From: JBOCEF01 sp050586345
Lineage (GTDB): Bacteria > Pseudomonadota > Alphaproteobacteria > Rhodobacterales > Rhodobacteraceae
Assembly: GCF_050586345.1 (NCBI RefSeq)
Contig: NZ_JBOCEF010000015.1
Location: 24,560 to 88,559, forward strand
DNA length: 64,000 bases
Direction of reading: 5' to 3'
Program-made: the position numbers and the translations under genes
The notes under the pieces: generated by a model
Databases searched by the model: none
The model's input: the letters and a program-made list of their open reading frames with translations, nothing else
Told to the model about the DNA's origin: nothing
Shown: positions 19,832 to 27,786 of the stretch, in pieces
Numbering within the stretch: position 1 is the first letter of the stretch
Layout of the letters: every line of letters starts with the position of its first letter

Positions 19832-22045
19832 ATGTACAACAACCGACCCGACCACATGCCCGACCTGCCCTACGACGCGCCCCAGGCCGGGAACGCGCGC
19901 GCGGCCAAGGCCAAGCTCGAAGGCGGCGTGCGCCTCGAGATGGTGACGGAGTTCGAGCCCGCCGGCGACCAGCCCACCGCGATCCGCGAGCTGGTCGAGG
20001 GCCTCGGCGGCGGCGAGCATGACCAGGTCCTCCTCGGCGCCACCGGCACCGGCAAGACCTTCACCATGGCCAAGGTGATCGAGGAAACCCAGCGCCCGGC
20101 GATCATCCTCGCGCCCAACAAGACCCTCGCCGCGCAGCTCTATGGCGAGTTCAAAAAGTTCTTCCCCAACAACGCGGTGGAGTATTTCGTCTCCTACTAC
20201 GACTATTACCAGCCCGAGGCCTACGTCCCCCGCACCGATACGTTCATCGAGAAGGAGTCGCAGATCAACGAGCAGATCGACCGGATGCGCCACTCGGCCA
20301 CCCGGGCGCTGCTGGAGCGCGACGACGTCATCATCGTCGCCTCCGTGTCCTGCATCTACGGCATCGGCTCGGTCGAAACCTACACCGCGATGACCCAGGA
20401 CCTGGTCGCGGGCAATGAATACGACCAGCGCGAGGTGATGCGCGAGCTGACGGCCCAGCAATACAAGCGCAACGACGCCGCCTTCCAGCGCGGCGCCTTC
20501 CGGGTGCGCGGCGACTCGCTCGAAATCTGGCCCGCCCACCTCGAGGACCGCGCCTGGCGCCTGTCGTTCTTCGGAGAAGAGCTGGAGACGATCCAGGAAT
20601 TCGACCCCCTGACCGGCGAGAAGACGGGGAGCCTCGAGAAGGTCCGCATCTACGCCAACTCCCACTACGTCACCCCCCGCCCGACGATCCAGCAGGCCAT
20701 CAAGGGCATCAAGGAAGAGCTCGCCGTCCGCCTCAAGCAGCTCGAGGGCGAGGGCAAGCTGCTCGAGGCCCAGCGCCTCGAACAGCGCACCAAGTTCGAC
20801 CTCGAGATGCTCGAGGCCACCGGCGTGTGCAACGGCATCGAGAACTACTCGCGCTACCTCACCGGCCGCGCGCCCGGGGAGCCGCCGCCCACCCTGTTCG
20901 AATACATCCCCGACAACGCCATCGTCTTCGCCGACGAATCCCACGTCTCGGTCCCGCAGATCGGCGCCATGTACAAGGGCGACTTCCGGCGCAAGATGAC
21001 GCTGGCCGAGCACGGCTTCCGCCTGCCGTCCTGCATGGACAACCGCCCGCTGAAGTTCGAGGAATGGGACGCGATGCGCCCCGACAGCGTCTTCGTCTCC
21101 GCCACCCCCGCGGCGTGGGAGATGGAGCGCGCCGGCGGCGTCTTCGCCGAACAGGTGATCCGCCCCACCGGCCTGATCGACCCGCAGGTCGAAATCCGCC
21201 CCGTGGAAGTCCAGGTGGACGACCTGATCGACGAGGTCCGGCAGGTGGCGGCGAAGGGCGGCCGCGTGCTCTGCACCGTGCTGACCAAGCGGATGGCCGA
21301 GGACCTGACCGAGCACATGCACGAACAGGGCATCCGCGTGCGCTACATGCATTCGGACATCGACACGATCGAGCGGATCGAGATCATCCGCGACCTGCGC
21401 CTCGGCGCCTTCGACGTGCTGATCGGCATCAACCTGCTGCGCGAGGGGCTCGACATCCCCGAATGCTCGCTGGTCGCCATCCTGGATGCGGACAAGGAAG
21501 GCTTCCTGCGCTCCGAAACCTCGCTGATCCAGACCATCGGCCGCGCCGCGCGCAACGTGGACGGGCGGGTGATCATGTATGCCGACCGCGTCACCGGCTC
21601 GATGGAACGCGCGATCGGAGAGACCGAGCGGCGGCGCGAGAAGCAGATGGCCTATAACGAGGCCCACGGCATCACCCCCCAGACCGTGCGCAAGAACATC
21701 GAGGACGTGCTGGAAGGCACCTGGGACGGCGACACCGACATGTCCCGCGTCACCGCGAATGTCGGCAAGGGCCCCAAGCCGGGCGCCAACCTCGCCGCGC
21801 ATCTCGAGGGGCTGAAGAAGGACATGATCAAGGCGGCCGAGAACCTGGAGTTCGAGGAAGCCGCCCGCCTGCGCGACGAGATCAAGCGCCTCGAGGCCGT
21901 GGAGCTGGCGGTGGCCGACGATCCGCTCGCCCGCCAGGCCGCGGTCGAGGCGGCGCAGGAGGAGGCGGTGAAGACCCGCGGCCGCTCCACCGCCGGGCGG
22001 CCCGGCCAGCGCGGCGGGGTCAAGCGCAAGGGCCGCGGGCGCTGA
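19832..22045 (+). CDS. uvrB: UvrABC excision nuclease subunit B
   Basis: 737 residues; damage-verification helicase of nucleotide excision repair. Walker A GATGTGKT is at about 69-76. The DNA-clamping beta-hairpin region YYDYYQPEAYVPRTDTFIEK lies near 122-141. Helicase motif Va/VI appears as IGINLLREGLDIPE and LIQTIGRAARN. The C-terminal UVR motif (KKDMIKAAENLEFEEAARLRD) binds UvrC. GGAGG precedes the ATG. Length is slightly above the 670-700 typical elsewhere, owing to short extensions at both ends. Confidence 0.97.
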   Translation: MYNNRPDHMPDLPYDAPQAGNARAAKAKLEGGVRLEMVTEFEPAGDQPTAIRELVEGLGGGEHDQVLLGATGTGKTFTMAKVIEETQRPAIILAPNKTLAAQLYGEFKKFFPNNAVEYFVSYYDYYQPEAYVPRTDTFIEKESQINEQIDRMRHSATRALLERDDVIIVASVSCIYGIGSVETYTAMTQDLVAGNEYDQREVMRELTAQQYKRNDAAFQRGAFRVRGDSLEIWPAHLEDRAWRLSFFGEELETIQEFDPLTGEKTGSLEKVRIYANSHYVTPRPTIQQAIKGIKEELAVRLKQLEGEGKLLEAQRLEQRTKFDLEMLEATGVCNGIENYSRYLTGRAPGEPPPTLFEYIPDNAIVFADESHVSVPQIGAMYKGDFRRKMTLAEHGFRLPSCMDNRPLKFEEWDAMRPDSVFVSATPAAWEMERAGGVFAEQVIRPTGLIDPQVEIRPVEVQVDDLIDEVRQVAAKGGRVLCTVLTKRMAEDLTEHMHEQGIRVRYMHSDIDTIERIEIIRDLRLGAFDVLIGINLLREGLDIPECSLVAILDADKEGFLRSETSLIQTIGRAARNVDGRVIMYADRVTGSMERAIGETERRREKQMAYNEAHGITPQTVRKNIEDVLEGTWDGDTDMSRVTANVGKGPKPGANLAAHLEGLKKDMIKAAENLEFEEAARLRDEIKRLEAVELAVADDPLARQAAVEAAQEEAVKTRGRSTAGRPGQRGGVKRKGRGR

Positions 22046-22468
22046 GCCCCGCCCCGGTCGCGGCGAGGCGGTTTTCGTCTTCGCCGCGGAAACGGTCCCG
22101 GGGCGCGCGCCGCCGGGGTCGACGCCCCGGCGACCGTCATCTTCGCAGATACGAATCAATTCATTGCGCAACCGACGTCCCGGGCCCGCTTTCCGCCGCG
22201 TCCGGGGGGCGCTTCGGCCGTTTGCCCAATAGACCGGCGCCCGGCGCGGCACGTTTTCGTCACTTTTAACGCTTCAATGATGGATAATTGGAAATCCTCG
22301 CAACCACAGCGCGGTTTCCCAAGCTAAGCTGACCTCATAGATGAATGCGTCCTGACCACGAGGCGGCAGGGCGCGCGCGCCAGGGGGCCCCGTGACGTCC
22401 CCTGCGCGTACGGCACGCCTCGACCGGCGGAGCATTTTCCGCCGACTGCGAAGCGATGGGGGCTTGGC
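22046..22468. other. Spacer between uvrB and the peroxidase gene
   Basis: A weak stem at 22059-22088 (8 bp, 14-base loop) could be the uvrB terminator. 22255-22345 is distinctly AT-richer than the surroundings and probably contains the promoter of the following gene, but no clear -35/-10 pair was found. No coding content was recognised. Confidence 0.45.
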
Positions 22469-23893
22469 ATGACTCACACTCGACCCAACCCGGCGCAGGC
22501 CGGCCCGTCGGCGTACCCGCCTTCCGGGGAAACCGGCGCCGACGATCCCGATCCGGACCGGGCCCGGGCCCCGGACGGGCCCGACGGCCGCTCCGGACCC
22601 CGAGGCGGCCCGCGCGCCGGGGAGCGCATCGAGGGCCGGTTCGGACTGTTCTCCGCCACCGCCCGGCCCGGCCCGACCGAAGGCGCCGAGGCCGCGGCCC
22701 GCGCCGCCGCTGGGGGCGGCGCCGCGGGGAACGCCCGGGACGCGGGCGCGGCGGGCTTCCGCCCCGACCCGCTGGCCGCCGCCTTCCTGCAGCTGATCGC
22801 CCATGACATGTGCCTCGCGCTCAGCCCCGAGACCCCGGGCGCGGCGCCCGCGGGCAACCGGCGGCGCGGGTGGATCGACCTCGATTCGATCTATGGCGAC
22901 GGGCGCGATTCCCGCGGCCGGCCCGTCGGCGCCGCCGCCCTGCGCGACCCGCATTCCCCGCGCATGATGCGCCTGGCCGGCGGGCGCGGCGACGCGCCCG
23001 AGGGCCTGCCCTGGATCAACGGCCCCGAGGACCCCTGCCCCCTCGCCGCCCGGCCCTGCGGCTTCGCCCTGGCCCCGGCCGGCGACATGCGCCCGCCGCG
23101 CCCGCTGCTGGCCGATCCGCGCAATGGCGGCGATCCGCTGCTGGAGAAGCTGGTCCTCGCCGCCCTGCGCCTGCACAACCGCGCCGCGCTGGCGCTGGCG
23201 GACGAGGGCGTGCCCGAGAGCGACCCGACCATCGGCTTCCTGCGCGCGCGCGAGGAACTGCGGCTGCTGGTGCAGTGGCTCGCCCTCAACGCCGCCCTGC
23301 CCGCGCTGGCCGGGGATGACGCGCTCGAGGACGCGACGGACGCGGGCGCGCCGCTGTTCTCGCGCCTGGCCGAGCGGGAGGCGGGCGGCATCCCGCCCCT
23401 GCCGCTCGAACTCGTCGCCGCGCTGCTGCCGCTGGTCGCGCTGCATCGCGGCCCGGACGGCGCCGCGGGCGCGGACCCTGACCGCCTCGCGGCGCTGGTC
23501 GCGCTGGGGGGCCGGGCGGGGCTGCCCTCGGGGCAATGCGTGCACCGGATGGCCGCCTCGGCGCTGAAGCTGCGCATGGCGCCGATGACCGCGACCGAGA
23601 TCGCCGACGGCCCCGGCGCCGCGGCGCTGTCCGGCCCGCTGTCCGAGGACACGCCCCTCGCGCTCTACCTTCTGCGCGAGGCGGAGGAGCGCGGCGACGG
23701 CGAGACGCTGGGCCCGCTCGGCGCCGCGCTGCTGGCCGAAACGCTGGTCGGCCTGGTGTCGCGCGATCCGATGTCCTACTGGCGCCGCCCCGGCGACACC
23801 GGCGGGCGCTGGCGCCCCGAGGACGGCGTGCTGCGCCGGAACGGGCGGCCCATCGTGACGCTCGAGGATTTCATCGCGGCGGCCGAGGACTGA
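22469..23893 (+). CDS. Animal-type haem peroxidase homologue
   Basis: 474 residues. After about 90 low-complexity residues the protein follows the animal haem peroxidase superfamily: FLQLIAHDMCL (distal-His region), IDLDSIYGDGRDSRG, LRLHNRAALAL, REELRLLVQWLALNAALP, LPSGQCVHRMA and a C-terminal LGAALLAETLVGLVSRDPMSYW. No classical secretion signal is evident. Bacterial members can make reactive halogen species or act in defence; activity here is uncertain because several ligand positions cannot be assigned with confidence. It is convergent with the SARP regulator. Confidence 0.7.
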   Translation: MTHTRPNPAQAGPSAYPPSGETGADDPDPDRARAPDGPDGRSGPRGGPRAGERIEGRFGLFSATARPGPTEGAEAAARAAAGGGAAGNARDAGAAGFRPDPLAAAFLQLIAHDMCLALSPETPGAAPAGNRRRGWIDLDSIYGDGRDSRGRPVGAAALRDPHSPRMMRLAGGRGDAPEGLPWINGPEDPCPLAARPCGFALAPAGDMRPPRPLLADPRNGGDPLLEKLVLAALRLHNRAALALADEGVPESDPTIGFLRAREELRLLVQWLALNAALPALAGDDALEDATDAGAPLFSRLAEREAGGIPPLPLELVAALLPLVALHRGPDGAAGADPDRLAALVALGGRAGLPSGQCVHRMAASALKLRMAPMTATEIADGPGAAALSGPLSEDTPLALYLLREAEERGDGETLGPLGAALLAETLVGLVSRDPMSYWRRPGDTGGRWRPEDGVLRRNGRPIVTLEDFIAAAED

Positions 23894-23913
23894 TCCCCCC
23901 GGCCAGGGACGAA

Positions 23914-23945
23914 AAGGGGCGGCGGGAGAGATCCCGCCGCCCCTT
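23914..23945. terminator. Bidirectional intrinsic terminator
   Basis: A perfect 14-bp stem (AAGGGGCGGCGGGA) with a GAGA loop lies between the convergent peroxidase and SARP-regulator genes. A-rich sequence on the left and CTTCTCTC on the right give U-rich tails in both directions. Confidence 0.85.
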
Positions 23946-23983
23946 CTCTCAGGCCCGGCCCAGGCCCGCCCCGCCGCCCGGCG

Positions 23984-25762
23984 TCAGAGCGGCACGCCCG
24001 CCTCGCGCAGCGCCTCGGCCCATTCGCGGCCGGTCTCGAACCGCCCCGCGGGATGCGAGCCGAGATAGGTCGACACGCTCAGCCCCGGCTCCAGCCGCAT
24101 CAGCTCCTGCGCCGCGCGGCGGGCCTCCTCGGTCAGGCCCAGCCGCTGCAGGGCGATGGTGCGCACCCGCAGGGTCGAGGGGTGGCGCCGGTTGCCGCAG
24201 AGCGAGCGGTTGGCCAGGTCCAGCGCCTCGGCATAGCGCCGGTCGGCGAGATAGGCGGTGGCCCCGAGCGAATCGTAGTAGTAGCGCTGCGGGTCGAGCG
24301 GCGAGAGCCGCCGCGCCCGCTCGGTGAAGCGCACCGCGTCGGCGGCCTGGTCGCGGAAGGCGTGCAGCGTGCCGAACAGCAGCCAGGCGAAGGCGTCGTT
24401 CTCGTCGACCTCGATGGCCTGGCGATAGCGCGTCTCGGCCACGTCCATCTCGCCGGCCAGGTGCGAATGCACGAAACCGTCGATGGTCAGCGCCGTCGGG
24501 TGCACCGGGTCGATGTCGAGCGCGCGCGCGGTCTCGGCCTTGGCCGCGGCGATGGCCTCGGCCCGCGCGCCGTCGCGCTCGCCGCCGAACCCCTTCATCA
24601 CCCGCAGAACATGCCACTTGCCCAGCCAGGCGTGCAGCTCGGCCCGGCCCGGCACCCGCGCGACCGCGGCGTCCAGCATCTCCTTCGCCAGGAAGAACTG
24701 GGTGCGGTCGGCGCCGTGCATCAGCCCGATGGCGGCCATCAGCAGCTCGTGCACCGCGAGGCTGGGCAGCGGGCGCGCCCGCACCGCCTCGGCCGCCAGC
24801 TGCGCCGCCGCGCGCGAGGCGTCGACCACCACCGTGCGCGCCACGTCCAACTCGCCGCGCAGGAAGGTCGGCACGTCGCCGAAATGCTCGCGGCTTTCCA
24901 GCAGGCGCATCGACTGCGCGTCATGCAGGTCGACATTGAGCCGGAACCGCTCGCCCGAGGCGCGGATCTCCCCGGTCACCAGGAAGCGGGGGTTCAGCTC
25001 GGCCGTCACCTGCGGCAGCGTCGCCCGGCGCGCCGCGAAATGGCGCGAAGAGAGATGCGAGATCACGTTGAAGCCGCGGCTGCGCGACAGCGCGCGCGAG
25101 ACGTCCTCGGCCAGCGCGTCGCCCAGGCCCCCGCCCGCGTCGTCTCCGAAATCGCGGAACGGCAGCACCGCGATGGCCGGCCGCAGCTCGAGATCGGGCG
25201 AGACCGCGAAGGGCGCGGCGGCGGCGGCGGCGGCGGCGGACATCAGCCCGCGCGCGGCGGCGAACGGGGCCGGGCCCGCGGGCGCCGGGGCCCGCGCCGC
25301 CGCTTGCGTCCCCGCGGCCGCGAGGCGCTCGGCCTCGAGCCGGTCGGGGATCCGCCCGGCGCGCATCTCGTCCCGGCGCTCCTGCAGCCAGGTGACGAAG
25401 GCCTGCTCCGAGCGCAGCTCCATCCCCTCGAGGAAATCGCCGTCGGCCGGATCGCCCGCGAGATCCACCATCGACAGGTTCAGCGTGACCCGGTCGCGGG
25501 TGGCGGTCAGCAGGTCGTCGGCCCGGTCGCCCAGCATCTTGCGCACCTGGGAGAGCGCGTTGCGCAGGCTGCCCTTGGCCTGGGCCGACTGCACGTTGCC
25601 CCAGAGCGTGTCCTGCAGGAACCCGCGCGTGCGCGAGCCTTGCGGCGACAGCGCGAGCATGGCGATCAGGGCCTGCTGTTTCGCCCCGAGGGCGAGCGGC
25701 GCGCCCCCAAGGAGTCCGAATTCGAAAGGCCCGTAAAGTTTCAAAAGGTATCGGATGGACAT
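23984..25762 (-). CDS. SARP-like transcriptional regulator with TolB-like and TPR domains
   Basis: 592 residues. Residues 1-105 form an OmpR/SARP-type winged helix with the AKGSLRNALSQVRKML recognition segment. An Ala-rich linker is followed from about residue 190 by a TolB-like N-terminal domain (AIAVLPFRDFGDD) of the kind found in adenylate-cyclase/SARP fusions. TPR-like helices fill the C-terminal half (YRQAIEVDENDAFAWLLFG). It probably activates nearby genes, with the convergent peroxidase an obvious candidate. It has no sensor kinase partner, so it may respond through the TPR region. Confidence 0.8.
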   Translation of the reverse strand: MSIRYLLKLYGPFEFGLLGGAPLALGAKQQALIAMLALSPQGSRTRGFLQDTLWGNVQSAQAKGSLRNALSQVRKMLGDRADDLLTATRDRVTLNLSMVDLAGDPADGDFLEGMELRSEQAFVTWLQERRDEMRAGRIPDRLEAERLAAAGTQAAARAPAPAGPAPFAAARGLMSAAAAAAAAPFAVSPDLELRPAIAVLPFRDFGDDAGGGLGDALAEDVSRALSRSRGFNVISHLSSRHFAARRATLPQVTAELNPRFLVTGEIRASGERFRLNVDLHDAQSMRLLESREHFGDVPTFLRGELDVARTVVVDASRAAAQLAAEAVRARPLPSLAVHELLMAAIGLMHGADRTQFFLAKEMLDAAVARVPGRAELHAWLGKWHVLRVMKGFGGERDGARAEAIAAAKAETARALDIDPVHPTALTIDGFVHSHLAGEMDVAETRYRQAIEVDENDAFAWLLFGTLHAFRDQAADAVRFTERARRLSPLDPQRYYYDSLGATAYLADRRYAEALDLANRSLCGNRRHPSTLRVRTIALQRLGLTEEARRAAQELMRLEPGLSVSTYLGSHPAGRFETGREWAEALREAGVPL

Positions 25763-26074
25763 CGCGGCGCCCCCCTCGGCAATTCAATCGATAATTACAC
25801 CGGAGTGACGCTTCGTTAGAAGTTCCGCAGCGGAAACTGACGCATTTTTAACGAAGGGCGTAAAATGCGCGCCCCGCCCGCGGCGATCCCGGCGGCCGCC
25901 GCCTCGACGCGGGGACGACGCCGGGACCGCGCCGCGGGACGCTTTCCAAAACCAGTTACCCCAATGCGGGCGCCCGCCCCGGCGGGCCCCGCGGCCGGGC
26001 CCCGCGGCCGGGCCCCGCGGCCGGCGATGGCGGCGCAGGGGTCGATCATGCAACGGGGGGCCGGAAAAGAAAAT
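25763..26074. other. Upstream region of the SARP regulator with a small tandem repeat
   Basis: 25770-25865 is AT-richer and probably holds the minus-strand promoter of the regulator. Three perfect tandem copies of GGGCCCCGCGGCC run from 25984 to 26022. No gene was recognised. Confidence 0.5.
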
Positions 26075-26200
26075 GCCCCCGTCCGGTGGGAGGATCCGGA
26101 CGGGGGCTCTTGGCCTCGGGGCCGGAGGGAGGGTCCGGCGGCCTGGCCGTCGGCGGGTCCGTTCCGTCTGCGCGTCGGATCGCTGGGAGGAGGTGCGAGC
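26075..26200 (-). ncRNA. CcsR/cuckoo-type small RNA, fourth (last) copy
   Basis: On the minus strand: a short hairpin at 26180-26198 whose loop carries CCTCCTCCC, then a 12-bp perfect stem at 26075-26107 (arms GCCCCCGTCCGG) with loop ATCCTCCCA. The sequence directly after reads ATTTTCTTTTC, making this stem a good intrinsic terminator for the whole array. The first stem here is TCGC/GCGA, where the other copies have CGCG/CGCG-type pairs, so the pairing changed on both sides. Confidence 0.75.
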
Positions 26201-26244
26201 CGTGCGCCGGGTCGGGAAGGGACCGGCCGATCCTGATTTCAGCG

Positions 26245-26372
26245 TCCCCGTCCGGTGGGAGGATCCGGACGGGGAGCTTGTCCTCGGCGGCCCGGTGGGG
26301 GGTCCGGGAGGGCCGAGGTCACGGCGGGGTCTTCCGGGCGGCGAGGGCGACGCGCTGGGAGGAGGTGCGCGG
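26245..26372 (-). ncRNA. CcsR/cuckoo-type small RNA, third copy
   Basis: Hairpin I at 26351-26371 (CGCGC stem, loop with CCTCCTCCC on the minus strand); a central stem with CCTCGGC arms and an ACCTCCC-type loop; hairpin III at 26245-26275 with 11 perfect pairs and loop ATCCTCCCA. It lies 169-172 bases from its neighbours. Confidence 0.78.
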
Positions 26373-26415
26373 CGTCCGCCGGGTCGGAGAGACCGGGCCG
26401 ATCCTTGTCTTTGAA

Positions 26416-26544
26416 GTCCCCGCCCGGTGGGAGGGTCCGGGCGGGGACCTTGTCCTCGGCGGCCCGGTGGGAGGTCCGGGAGGGCCGAGGTCACGGCGGG
26501 GTCTTCTGGGCGGCGAGGGCGACGCGCTGGGAGGAGGTGCGCGG
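26416..26544 (-). ncRNA. CcsR/cuckoo-type small RNA, second copy
   Basis: Hairpin I at 26523-26543 carries CCTCCTCCC in the loop (minus strand). Hairpin III at 26416-26448 has arms GTCCCCGCCCGG. Relative to copies three and four one T-A pair has become C-G by changes on both arms, direct evidence that the RNA structure is under selection. The central hairpin again presents ACCTCCCA. Confidence 0.78.
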
Positions 26545-26586
26545 CGTCCGCCGGGTCAGAGTGACCGGGCCGATCCTTGTTTCGAA

Positions 26587-26711
26587 GTCCCCGCCCGGTG
26601 GGAGGTTCCGGGCGGGGACCTTGCCTCGGAAGCCGGAGGGAGGGTCCGGGGTCCGAGGTCTCGATCAGAAGCCTGTGCGGCAGGGGCGACGCGCTGGGAG
26701 GAGGTGCGCGG
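26587..26711 (-). ncRNA. CcsR/cuckoo-type small RNA, first copy (promoter-proximal)
   Basis: Hairpin I at 26690-26710 with CCTCCTCCC in the loop; a central compound stem (CCTCGGA with TCCGAGG, inner loop CCCTCCC); hairpin III at 26587-26619 with 12 perfect pairs and loop AACCTCCCA. It begins about 12 bases after the stop of the 52-residue gene, the same layout as CcsR1-4 in Rhodobacter sphaeroides, where four copies are processed from the 3' end of a small-protein mRNA. Confidence 0.78.
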
Positions 26712-26722
26712 CGCTCGCCGGG

Positions 26723-26881
26723 TCAGGCGGTCCGACCGTTTCCGTGAACCGTCGCGCCGCCGAAAGCGTCGCGGATGCCGGTCATCAGGGTGCGCAGCGC
26801 ATGGGCGACGGCCTCGGCCTGAAGACGACGGGCGTCAGCCTCGATGTCGGACAGGGTCGGCAGGGTGTCGGTGCGCTTCAT
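26723..26881 (-). CDS. 52-residue protein heading the CcsR-type array
   Basis: MKRTDTLPTLSDIEADARR opens a small, mostly helical protein with an amphipathic middle (ALRTLMTGIRDAF). It resembles the many 50-70 residue proteins of Rhodobacterales that begin with a TLPTLxxIE-like stretch. In R. sphaeroides the gene before CcsR1-4 encodes a small DUF1127 protein (CcaF1); the DUF1127 motif is not seen here, so orthology is not claimed. No strong ribosome-binding site was found. The frame extends upstream without convincing protein content. Confidence 0.6.
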   Translation of the reverse strand: MKRTDTLPTLSDIEADARRLQAEAVAHALRTLMTGIRDAFGGATVHGNGRTA

Positions 26882-27178
26882 CGTCGTTCGCGGCCATCTC
26901 GGGCGGCCGCCCTTTCGTGTTCCGGGTGCTCCGGGCCGCCGCGTCTCGGCGCGACCGCCCTTGCTTGAGATTGAAGATAGGTCGGGACGGCTGACGTGTG
27001 CACTGCACAAAAGGCCAAACCCGATTTGCAGGGAATGCATATCTCGCACCTGCGAAATAAACCGATCCGCAAGGTTACGCACGCGGAAGGCGAGTCCGGT
27101 CGCAGACATCCGGCCCGTCGCCGCAATGCCGCCCCAATTAACCAGAATCCGGTGTCATACCAAGGTCGTAGATGCAAG
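26882..27178. other. Probable promoter region of the small-protein/CcsR transcript
   Basis: This is AT-richer than its surroundings and has no recognisable coding content. A 13-bp perfect inverted repeat, TGTGCA-C-TGCACA, lies at 26997-27009 and could be an operator. CcsR genes in R. sphaeroides are driven by RpoHI/RpoHII promoters, but no such promoter could be assigned with confidence here. Confidence 0.45.
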
Positions 27179-27211
27179 GACGCCCCGCCGCGTCGGGCGC
27201 GGCGGGGCGTC
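27179..27211 (-). terminator. Terminator of the soxDAG operon
   Basis: A perfect 14-bp stem (GACGCCCCGCCGCG) with a 5-base loop starts 30 bases after the soxG stop on the minus strand and is followed by CTTGCATCT. The stem is strong but the T-run is weak. Confidence 0.7.
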
Positions 27212-27240
27212 GATGACTCGCGAAGACGGGCGCGGGCGGC

Positions 27241-27786
27241 TCAGGCCCGGATCGCCACCGGCAGGCTGTTCGGCGCCGCAGCATTGCGCAGCCATGCAGC
27301 GGTGTAATCGCTCACCGAGCGGTGACAGACCAGGCCGAAGCCGTCGCCCGCGCACCAGAACGCCGCCGCCACCTGCCCCAGCCGGGTGCGCCGGAACGCC
27401 CCCGGCCCGAAGGCGGCGGGGCGCAGGTCCACCGGCGCGCCCTTGGCCAGGACCTCGCGCGCGCCCGGCCCCGACAGCGCGAACTGCACCCGGGCCGAGG
27501 ACAGGTCCAGCATCAGCGAATGCAGCCGCCCGAGCCGCTTCTCCAGCGCCGCCGCCTGCGCGGCCGCCTCCGCCGGGTCCTCGCCCTCGGGGAGCAGCAG
27601 CAAGAGCTCGTCCGGGCTCATCCACGCCGCCGCGCCGCCCTCGCCGGTCTCGATCCGCCGCACGCCCGGCACGGGCAGGCCGAACAGCCCCTCCAGCGCA
27701 TTGGCCACGGAGGGTTTCGCGAGGTCCGCGCGCAGCGAGATCATCCCCCGGTTCGCCGGGCCGCTGATGATGACGGGATCAGACAT
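27241..27786 (-). CDS. soxG: Sarcosine oxidase gamma subunit
   Basis: 181 residues, SoxG/GcvT-like family. The sequence SSARVQFALSGPGAREVLAKGAPVDL and the later QVAAAFWCAGDGFGLVCHRS are typical of the gamma subunit of heterotetrameric sarcosine oxidase. The start overlaps the soxA stop by 8 bases (ATGTCTGA), so the pair is translationally coupled. It completes the tetramer that oxidatively demethylates sarcosine, yielding glycine, methylene-tetrahydrofolate and hydrogen peroxide. Confidence 0.9.
   Translation of the reverse strand: MSDPVIISGPANRGMISLRADLAKPSVANALEGLFGLPVPGVRRIETGEGGAAAWMSPDELLLLLPEGEDPAEAAAQAAALEKRLGRLHSLMLDLSSARVQFALSGPGAREVLAKGAPVDLRPAAFGPGAFRRTRLGQVAAAFWCAGDGFGLVCHRSVSDYTAAWLRNAAAPNSLPVAIRA

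Noticed and set aside
17849..22252. A 1467-codon minus-strand frame
   Set aside because: It is antisense to uvrB and the two-helix membrane-protein genes and has no recognisable protein content of its own.
26188..26195. AGGAGGTG sequences as ribosome-binding sites
   Set aside because: They recur in every repeat unit without consistent start codons downstream; they are the complement of the CCTCCTCCC loop motif of the sRNAs.
26086..26994. Plus-strand protein with repeated GGRVR-like segments
   Set aside because: The frame is the reverse side of the CcsR-type array; covarying hairpins and the terminator orientation show that the minus strand is the functional one.
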